A DNA stretch of 64,000 bases from Anaerolineaceae bacterium UBA4775. Lineage in GTDB: Bacteria > Chloroflexota > Anaerolineae > Anaerolineales > Anaerolineaceae. Under the pieces are notes generated by a model. The model ran no database searches. It was not told the DNA's origin and saw nothing but the letters and a program-made list of their open reading frames with translations. The translations under genes and the position numbers were made by a program. Positions 59,014-64,000 of the stretch are shown one piece after another. The stretch covers positions 89,312-153,311 of the forward strand of contig DHHJ01000029.1 of the NCBI GenBank assembly GCA_002403205.1. The letters are read 5' to 3'. The first letter of the stretch is position 1. Each line of letters starts with the position of its first letter.

Positions 59014-59301
59014 ATGTTTAAGAAAATCAAGCGCCTATTTAGCAAAAAAGAGCCCTTTGAAAGCTTGCCCCCTGAAAGAATCAGCATGCTGCTGGATATG
59101 CTGGCGCGGACAGAACCCCTTGAGGTTTCCTGCGATGATGTCAGCACAGCCCTGGCAGAATTCTCTGAAATGCACAAGCGGGGTGAGGATGTCACACACC
59201 TGATGCCCCTCGTTCACCAGCACCTGGGGATGTGCCCCGAATGCCGGGAGGAGTTCGAGGCTGTCAAGGCTGCCATTGAAGCAGAGCAGCAGTTGGACTG
59301 A
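59014..59301 (+). CDS. small His/Cys-motif protein, candidate soluble anti-sigma factor
   Basis: A 95-residue cytosolic protein with a basic start (MFKKIKRLFSKK), a helix with ERISMLLDMLARTEPLEVSCDDVSTALAEF, and the motif HQHLGMCPECREEFEAV, like the H-x3-C-x2-C zinc site of ZAS anti-sigma factors. Unlike most of those it has no membrane helix. Immediate downstream position of an ECF-like sigma gene (24 bp) supports the role. TTG 59005 is an alternative start. Function is inference. Confidence 0.75.
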   Translation: MFKKIKRLFSKKEPFESLPPERISMLLDMLARTEPLEVSCDDVSTALAEFSEMHKRGEDVTHLMPLVHQHLGMCPECREEFEAVKAAIEAEQQLD

Positions 59302-59434
59302 AGGAACCAATGGGGGAGATCAAACCTTCACCCAGCTTGAAATCCCGGTAGTGAAGTGAAACCCAGCGTGATGGCAGCATCCGCAGGTCGCCAGCGCCTG
59401 ACCACGCCGCATCATCCAAGCGATTTTGGGGATA

Positions 59435-59443
59435 TGCTATAAT
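59435..59443 (+). promoter_or_regulatory. extended -10 promoter of the sufE-ferredoxin unit
   Basis: TGCTATAAT, the same TGn-extended box as at rnd, then CCAGGT and a GTG at 59450. The predicted transcript starts at this GTG, 28 nt before the sufE start. The 59302-59434 stretch shows no gene. Confidence 0.6.
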
Positions 59444-59449
59444 CCAGGT

Positions 59450-59485
59450 GTGAGCCGCCATACCAGTAATTCGTCCTGTGACTGA
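59450..59485 (+). CDS. possible 11-codon leaderless leader peptide overlapping sufE
   Basis: GTG AGC CGC CAT ACC AGT AAT TCG TCC TGT GAC TGA encodes MSRHTSNSSCD. The GTG stands exactly 6 nt after a TATAAT box, as do the ATGs of udk, rnd and the sigma gene, and its stop overlaps the GTG start of sufE by 8 nt. Translation could hand ribosomes to sufE, which has no ribosome site of its own. Codon composition cannot be tested at this length. Confidence 0.3.
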   Translation: MSRHTSNSSCD

Positions 59486-59966
59486 ACATCAGCCTGCTAT
59501 GCAAACCCTCAGCGATATCGAGCGCGAGATCGTCGCATCGTTTAATGCCCTCAACAATGTCGACGATAAATATGCCCTGCTTTTTCGGCTTGGGGCCAGC
59601 CTGCCCCCCATGGACCCCAGCCTGAAGACCGATGCCAACCTTGTGAAGGGCTGCCAATCTTCGCTGTGGTTCCACCTTGAACAGGAGGACGACCGCTTCC
59701 ACCTGCAAGCGGACAGCGACTCAATGGTGATCAAAGGCATTGCTTCGCTGATGGTCAGGCTGATCGAAAGGCGCACCGCTGACGAGGTCCTGTCCATCTC
59801 CATGGACTTCATCGACCAGATCAAGATCTGGAAACTGCCCTCTGAGCGCCACAACGGTTTGATGGCCATGCTCGACCATGTTCACGCCCATGCACGCTCA
59901 CTACAAGCCGGAGAGCCCACCGGATTGCCAAACCTAAAAAATGAGGATAAAGTTAGACCAGTATGA
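59478..59966 (+). CDS. SufE-family Fe-S cluster assembly protein
   Basis: Accepts sulfur from a cysteine desulfurase and passes it to the scaffold. The 162-residue protein has the SufE layout: DKYALLFRLGASLPPMDPSLK, the active cysteine C59 in NLVKGCQSSLWFH, and GIASLMVRLIERRTADEVL. A C-terminal extension (about 140-162) is Pro/Asn-rich. No sufS, sufB or nifS lies nearby. GTG 59478 is the only start upstream of the conserved part; an ATG seven codons in has no ribosome site either. The ferredoxin gene overlaps its stop by 4 bp (ATGA), so both are made together. Confidence 0.93.
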   Translation: MTEHQPAMQTLSDIEREIVASFNALNNVDDKYALLFRLGASLPPMDPSLKTDANLVKGCQSSLWFHLEQEDDRFHLQADSDSMVIKGIASLMVRLIERRTADEVLSISMDFIDQIKIWKLPSERHNGLMAMLDHVHAHARSLQAGEPTGLPNLKNEDKVRPV

Positions 59967-60493
59967 CAAACTTGAGTTACCGAATGCTCTATATTGGGGG
60001 TGCACCGGCGGGTCTGCTCGGTTTGGAAGAGCTGTTTGATGCGCTTTACACCGCCGATCTTGACCCTAACCATGAAGAATTGCCAGCCCAGATCATCCGG
60101 GGCGTTCGCCAGCACAACTTCATCCCCAAGCCTGCTGTTGCTGACTACCAGGATGTGCTCACCCGGGAATATCAAAAGTACTACCGGGACCGTTCAGGTG
60201 GCAAAGCTGTGGTTGCCCGGGATTACGGACATTGGCAGGGTTTCCCCCGTGAACAGATCCCCTGGTTCCCGGTGGTCTCAGCTGATCTATGTGATGGCTG
60301 CGGCAAATGCATCGAGGTCTGCCCCAAAGAGGTCTTCGAGATGAATGAGGATGGCAAAGTTGAAGTGGTTGAGCCCTTCCTGTGCATTGTGGGGTGCTGT
60401 TTCTGCAAAGGCGCGTGTGATCCCAAAGCCATCCTGATGCCCGACAGGAGCTTGCTCGACACCTTCACCCATGGCCAGCGCCCGGGCACCTAA
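59963..60493 (+). CDS. ferredoxin-like protein with uncharacterised N-terminal domain
   Basis: A 176-residue electron carrier. Residues 1-105 form a domain I do not recognise (MLYIGGAPAGLLGLEELFDALY, NFIPKPAVADYQDVLTREYQKYYRD). Residues 106-160 hold a 2x[4Fe-4S]-type ferredoxin domain with C110-x2-C113-x2-C116-x3-C120 followed by P, and C141, C145, C148 and C152 (spacing x3, x2, x3), with an extra C146. Coupled to SufE by the ATGA overlap, it may supply electrons for cluster assembly or be a client. Family relatives with this N-domain occur in anaerobes, as far as I recall. Confidence 0.88.
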   Translation: MTNLSYRMLYIGGAPAGLLGLEELFDALYTADLDPNHEELPAQIIRGVRQHNFIPKPAVADYQDVLTREYQKYYRDRSGGKAVVARDYGHWQGFPREQIPWFPVVSADLCDGCGKCIEVCPKEVFEMNEDGKVEVVEPFLCIVGCCFCKGACDPKAILMPDRSLLDTFTHGQRPGT

Positions 60494-60761
60494 AGCCGAC
60501 TGGCCTTCCCGGGGCACAGAATAATCTCCACGCAGTATAAAAGTTATCCTTCATCTTTAAAAAACCTTCAGGATAGCGTGACAACCCGGTTATTCAATTA
60601 TTCACGTTTGAAATAAAAACTGGCCCCCTAAATAAGGGACCAGATGCTGATACAAGTGCTTATTATAGGTTGAGATAATTCAACCTTATTGGGTATCACC
60701 TCAATTGGAGGAACACCTCCAGATCAAGTTTAACCATCCGGGATAGGCCTCACACAATAAA
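60494..60761. other. intergenic stretch with several small hairpins
   Basis: Convergent gap. AGGTTGA-GATAAT-TCAACCT (60667-60686) and GGAGG-AACA-CCTCC (60707-60720) are perfect short hairpins; TATCCT...AGGATA (60545-60574) is a third. One or more may terminate the ferredoxin or sigma-1.1 transcripts, but none has a strong T-run. Confidence 0.4.
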
Positions 60762-61007
60762 TCAGCGCTTTTCGCGCTGATCGGCCAACGCGCCCTCATC
60801 GCCGTAGGGAATGCCCGCCGCCAGCAGCGCGCCAAACAACCGGTCGAGCTGCTCCAGGGTCAGATCGGGTTGCGGCATCTCAGCCAGGATCTCATCATAG
60901 GTAATGTAACCCTGTCTCCGGGCTTTCTGGAACAAACGCGCCAGCGGCGAAACAAATTCAGATGCGTTGGTGGGTGGTTGGGTCATGGTTGGCTCTATCT
61001 TCTTCAT
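60762..61007 (-). CDS. free-standing sigma-70 region 1.1-like protein
   Basis: An 81-residue protein. After a short Thr/Asn/Pro-rich start, the segment LARLFQKARRQGYITYDEILAEMPQPDLTLEQLDRLFGALLAAGIPYGDE matches sigma-70 region 1.1 (as in RpoD: helix, GYLTYDEIN..., ...EQIDDLLQMLNEMGI). No other sigma region follows; the frame stops at 60762. Such a module could bind RNA polymerase or mimic the DNA-like acidic domain, but this is inference. A possible promoter, CTGACC-N17-TACACT (minus, 61016-61044), ends 8 nt before ATG 61007; ATG 60986 is a second choice. Confidence 0.78.
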   Translation of the reverse strand: MKKIEPTMTQPPTNASEFVSPLARLFQKARRQGYITYDEILAEMPQPDLTLEQLDRLFGALLAAGIPYGDEGALADQREKR

Positions 61008-61490
61008 GGCAGTGGAGTGTAAACCGTGTCCTGACTCCGGTCAGCCTGATCGCGAATACGCCTTAAAGATATTGCCTTTTTCCAAAAACATCAAGTCATT
61101 TCTCCCCTTAATACCCGCCACTTTTTCAAATAGATCCTCACACCGAGGTCTGAGCTCAGTAAATTCTAACACCTGGCTCTTTCTTTTTTAATTTGGGGGC
61201 CTTTCGCTGCAATCTACGCCAGAGTTTGTTTGAAGAATAAAAAGTGCGATTGCCACCCAGAACTTTTGAGGTCAGATGCATGCCTGACCTAACGAGTATT
61301 CAAACAGTGAAGAATGGTCATTCGTGTGTGTTCCAAGAATGAAACATATCCGGTTTTATGTAACACTTTTCGTAAATTGTGTTAATCAAAAGAGAGACAA
61401 TGTGGATTTTAGAATAGAAACATGGCGGTAAACAAATATCCCCGTAAAATCGTACTGGATAGCCTGCCCGTCCACCTGCCTAACAACAAA
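61008..61490. other. 483-bp noncoding gap with a dyad upstream of a plus-strand -10 box
   Basis: The dyad TAACAC-N12-GTGTTA (61361-61384) lies 25 bp before TAGAAT (61410-61415), which is followed by AGAAAC and ATG at 61422, the same 6-nt spacing seen at other predicted leaderless starts. The ORF from that ATG (73 codons) runs through the hcp terminator and into antisense of hcp, so I do not call it a gene. Nothing else is seen. Confidence 0.35.
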
Positions 61491-61523
61491 CCGGCAGGCT
61501 GTCTCAATTTGACAGCCTGCCGG
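61491..61523 (-). terminator. intrinsic terminator of hcp
   Basis: A 13-bp perfect stem, CCGGCAGGCTGTC / GACAGCCTGCCGG, with a 7-base loop; on the minus strand TTTGTTGTTAG follows. It is 21 bp past the hcp stop. Confidence 0.88.
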
Positions 61524-61544
61524 AAGGGGACGACCAGAAGGGGA

Positions 61545-63230
61545 TTACTCGCCAGCCATGATCGCGGTCACATCTTCCAACACCGATGCAGTCGGTTGGA
61601 GGTCGAAATTCCTCACCAGGACCGAAACCACATTGGGGGATAAAAAGGCGGGCAGCGTTGGGCCAAGCCGGATCTTGCGGATGCCCAGGTGCAGCAACAC
61701 CAGCAGCACGATCACGGCCTTCTGCTCGTACCAGGCAATATCATAAGAAATCGGTAGGTCGTTCACGTCCTGCACCTTGAAGGCTTCTGCCAGGGCCTGT
61801 GCTGTTCGGATCAGCGAATAGGAATCGTTGCACTGCCCGGCGTCCAGCACCCTCGGAAGGCCATTGATCTCACCCAGTTCGAGCTTGTTATAGCGGTACT
61901 TGGCACACCCGGCTGTCAGGATCATAGCATCCTCGGGCAGGGTTTCAGCCACATCCGTGAAGTATTGGCGCGTCTTTGAGCGCCCGTCGCAGCCGCCCAT
62001 GACCACAAAGCGCTTGATCTCACCGGAGTTGACCGCATCGATCACCGCCCCGGCATGCTCCAGGACGGTCTGGCGGGCAAAGCCGGTGGTGATGGCCTTA
62101 TCCTCCAGGGGTGTCGGGTCCGGGCAGGTTTTTGCCAGGGCAATCAGCACTGAAAAATCCTTCTGCTCACCCGGTTTGCGGTCGGGGATGTGCGCACATC
62201 CGGGATACCCAGCCTGGCCGGTGGTAAACAGCCGGTCGATATAGGACTCTTTGGGCTTGACGATACAGTTGGTGGTCATCAGGATCGGGCCGCCGAAGGA
62301 CTCAAACTCCTCCCGCTGATGCCACCAGGAACCGCCATAATTGCCTGCAAAATGCGGGTGCTTTTTGAACGCCGGGTAAGCGTGGGCAGGCAGCATCTCG
62401 GAATGGGTGTACACATTCACCCCGGTGCCCTGTGTCTGCTGCAAAAGCTCGTCCAAATCCAGCAAATCGTGCCCGCTTACCAGGATGCCAGGGCCCGGCC
62501 GGACGCCTAAGGAAACCTGTGTGATTTCCGGATGGCCAAAGGTGCCCGTGTTGGCTTGGTCCAGCAGGGCCATAGCCCGAAGGCCCATCGCACCGGTTTT
62601 GAGCACAAAAGCGGTCAGCGCATCGACGGAATGGTCCGCAGTGGTAACCGCTTCCAGCATGTCTTGCATAAAGAACAGCAGCTCAGGGTCCTCTTCGCCC
62701 AGAACGTAGGCATGTTCGGTATAGGCGGCCATGCCTTTCAAACCGTAGATGATCAACTCACGCAGAGAGCGGATGTCCTCGTCGAGGGTTTCATCCGCCA
62801 TCACGCCCACCTGGAGGGATTTTTCACCCAACACCTCAAGATTGTATGCTTCGGGCGTCCAGGCAGCCCAATCCGCCACGGAATCAGCCCAGGGCTCACC
62901 ATGCTGCTGCTCCCAACGAGCCTGGACAGCCTCTTGCAAAGCATCCCGGCGAGAAACCGCCTGACTGATCAGCTCAATAAACCGATCGGGGTCGAAATTA
63001 GCATTGGTGATGGTCGCAAACAGCGCCTGGGCGACGAATAAATCCGTTTCAGCGTGAATCACACCCAGCGCTCGCCCGCGGGTACCCCAGAAAGCAATCC
63101 CCTTGAGCAAGTAAACCAGCAGGTCCTGCAAATTGGAGACCTCGGCCGTTTTTCCGCACACCCCGCGGGTTGTACAGCCAAGGTTTTTCATCGCTTCCTG
63201 GCATTGGTAGCAAAACATGGCATCAGGCAT
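61545..63230 (-). CDS. hcp: hybrid cluster protein (hydroxylamine reductase)
   Basis: A Fe-S/oxo enzyme that reduces nitric oxide or hydroxylamine and guards against nitrosative stress; also linked to S-nitrosylation. The N-terminal cluster cysteines C7, C10, C19 and C25 are spaced C-x2-C-x8-C-x5-C, the compact form found in strict anaerobes (E. coli has x11 and x6). Hybrid-cluster ligand regions: YTHSEMLPAHAYP, GYPGCAHI, LTAGCAKYRYN and LDAGQCNDSYS. 561 residues, normal. ATG 63230 follows AAGGAG at 12 bases. A TATAAT box lies at 63267-63272 (minus). I see no TTGAC...GTCAA-type HcpR site. Confidence 0.96.
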   Translation of the reverse strand: MPDAMFCYQCQEAMKNLGCTTRGVCGKTAEVSNLQDLLVYLLKGIAFWGTRGRALGVIHAETDLFVAQALFATITNANFDPDRFIELISQAVSRRDALQEAVQARWEQQHGEPWADSVADWAAWTPEAYNLEVLGEKSLQVGVMADETLDEDIRSLRELIIYGLKGMAAYTEHAYVLGEEDPELLFFMQDMLEAVTTADHSVDALTAFVLKTGAMGLRAMALLDQANTGTFGHPEITQVSLGVRPGPGILVSGHDLLDLDELLQQTQGTGVNVYTHSEMLPAHAYPAFKKHPHFAGNYGGSWWHQREEFESFGGPILMTTNCIVKPKESYIDRLFTTGQAGYPGCAHIPDRKPGEQKDFSVLIALAKTCPDPTPLEDKAITTGFARQTVLEHAGAVIDAVNSGEIKRFVVMGGCDGRSKTRQYFTDVAETLPEDAMILTAGCAKYRYNKLELGEINGLPRVLDAGQCNDSYSLIRTAQALAEAFKVQDVNDLPISYDIAWYEQKAVIVLLVLLHLGIRKIRLGPTLPAFLSPNVVSVLVRNFDLQPTASVLEDVTAIMAGE

Positions 63231-63409
63231 CGTAAAAAAACTCCTTTTCTAAGTGTCTTAATCCTAATTATAGGCTCTGAGCTGGCTTCCCGATACGACT
63301 TAAATCACATTTTTAGGTGGTGAATGGTGAAATGAGAATGGGGTATGGTTCCACTGGATGGGTTAATGTATGACCAGCCTGATTTAACCCGGATGACATA
63401 AGATTCGAT

Positions 63410-63439
63410 TTGACACAGCCTTCTGTAAAGGGGTATATT
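63410..63439 (+). promoter_or_regulatory. sigma-70 promoter of the cupredoxin gene
   Basis: TTGACA (63410-63415) and TATATT (63434-63439) with an 18-bp spacer. Predicted start near 63446, giving a 40-nt leader. A second box, TATAAT at 63466-63471, is closer to the gene and may be an alternative. Confidence 0.7.
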
Positions 63440-63485
63440 CTAGATAAATAAGGTCGTAATACGTATATAATTGAATGGAGTAAAA

Positions 63486-63944
63486 ATGAAACAACATCAT
63501 CGCCAACCCAAGGTGCTGACCCTTGTATTCCTGATCGGTGCAGCCGTGCTGGCGGCCTGCAGCCCGGCCGCGCCCGCTGAACCCGCTCAACCTGCACCAG
63601 AAAGCGCTCCGGTAACCGTGCAATACACCCTCAGAACGGCAGCCGAGGGCAACCAGTTGCTGTTCATCGGCGTGGGCGGTGACATTGACGGCCAGGTCAA
63701 CCCCGATCTGGTTGCGCAGGTGGGCGATACCGTCGCCATCACCCTGATCAACGATGACGGCCGCTCCCACGACGTTGTCATCAGGGAGTTCGACGCAGCC
63801 ACCCCGGTATTTGGCACCATCGGCCAGGAGGAAACGGTGGAGTTCGTCGTGGACCAAGCCGGCACATTCTTCTACTTCTGCAGCGTCAGCGGCCACCGCC
63901 AGGCCGGCATGGAAGGCCAGTTGATCGTCTCAGCAGGTGAATAA
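63486..63944 (+). CDS. cupredoxin-domain lipoprotein
   Basis: A 152-residue extracytoplasmic copper protein. Lipobox LAAC with C25, a Pro/Ala linker (PAAPAEPAQPAPESAP), then a plastocyanin-like beta sandwich. Type 1 copper ligands are visible: a histidine in RSHDVVI and Cys-His-Met in FYFCSVSGHRQAGM near the C-terminus. It probably carries electrons or binds copper at the cell surface. ATG 63486 follows TGGAGTAAAA; TTG 63471 is in frame but coincides with the -10 box. Its partner enzyme is not in the window; hcp lies divergent 255 bp away. Confidence 0.93.
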   Translation: MKQHHRQPKVLTLVFLIGAAVLAACSPAAPAEPAQPAPESAPVTVQYTLRTAAEGNQLLFIGVGGDIDGQVNPDLVAQVGDTVAITLINDDGRSHDVVIREFDAATPVFGTIGQEETVEFVVDQAGTFFYFCSVSGHRQAGMEGQLIVSAGE

Positions 63945-63964
63945 AACCGCATGGATAAAATATA

Positions 63965-63998
63965 GGTCACGTGAGGTGACACAGTCACCCACGTGACC
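63965..63998 (+). terminator. strong hairpin after the cupredoxin gene
   Basis: GGTCACGTG-A-GGTGAC / GTCACC-CACGTGACC: 15 base pairs with one bulged A and a 3-base loop, 20 bp past the stop. The window ends 2 bases later, so a T-run cannot be judged. Confidence 0.7.
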
Positions 63999-64000
63999 AC

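Noticed and set aside
61422..61643. 73-codon plus-strand gene
   Set aside because: It reads through the perfect hcp terminator and into antisense of hcp; the product has no recognisable features. Kept only as a low-interest finding because of its promoter spacing.

Overview
The window reads as a chromosomal stretch of an anaerobic bacterium of the Chloroflexota, most likely class Anaerolineae. This placement is inference from several traits: a fused alpha-beta glycyl-tRNA synthetase, many lipoproteins with Thr/Pro-rich segments, a CX2CX8CX5C-type hybrid cluster protein typical of anaerobes, DUF3179 and CcdA-like proteins, and a gene density and layout usual for that group. There is no 16S rRNA gene to prove it. 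No prophage, insertion sequence or CRISPR array is visible. About 54 protein genes, two tRNA genes and two gene stumps are supported.

Layout. 0-2.5 kb (minus): pcm (cut by the window edge), mutY, a small alpha/beta-barrel protein and a metallo-beta-lactamase-fold protein with a damaged metal site. 2.7-4.2 kb (plus): a slipin/SPFH protein and an OMP-decarboxylase-superfamily protein. 4.3-14.1 kb (minus): glyQS, proA, proB, recO, cdd, a CNNM/CBS protein, glmU and tRNA-Gln(TTG). 14.4-22.1 kb (minus): an oligopeptide ABC transporter operon with a strong promoter, an internal hairpin and a terminator. 22.3-23.2 kb: short-word repeats and the 3' stump of a surface protein. 23.2-33.3 kb (minus): a second peptide-binding lipoprotein, rsgA, two tandem lipoprotein penicillin-binding proteins, maf, a homocysteine methyltransferase stump, rnz and two small membrane proteins. 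33.9-36.1 kb (plus): recX and rny. 36.2-39.1 kb (minus): an MBL hydrolase, an MFS transporter and an M24 peptidase. 39.4-41.4 kb (plus): cysK-cysE behind a long structured leader. 41.4-47.1 kb (minus): an AhpD-like protein, an orphan sugar-type binding lipoprotein, three tandem M42 aminopeptidases and a Thr/Pro-tailed membrane protein. 47.2-51.9 kb (minus): a methyltransferase, a DUF368 membrane protein, an M20 dipeptidase, a VTT/DedA-like protein and udk. 52-55 kb: folD, dtd, rnd and tRNA-Ser(CGA). 55.2-59.3 kb: a divergent thiol-redox locus (ccdA-DUF3179 against dsbA) next to an ECF-like sigma factor and a small His/Cys protein. 59.4-60.5 kb: sufE and a ferredoxin. 60.7-64 kb: a free-standing sigma-1.1-like protein, hcp and a cupredoxin lipoprotein.

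How the genes fit together. Two family-5 peptide-binding lipoproteins, one full oligopeptide importer, three M42 aminopeptidases, an M20 dipeptidase and an M24 peptidase suggest a cell that lives largely on peptides. hcp, sufE, the ferredoxin and the Fe-S enzymes suit an anaerobe that meets nitrosative or oxidative stress. The most unusual signals are: promoters whose -10 box lies exactly 6 or 7 nt from a start codon (predicted leaderless mRNAs), one of which appears to drive an 11-codon leader ORF overlapping sufE; a cysK leader with competing helices; a stand-alone sigma region 1.1-like protein; and the extracytoplasmic thiol-redox/ECF sigma neighbourhood.
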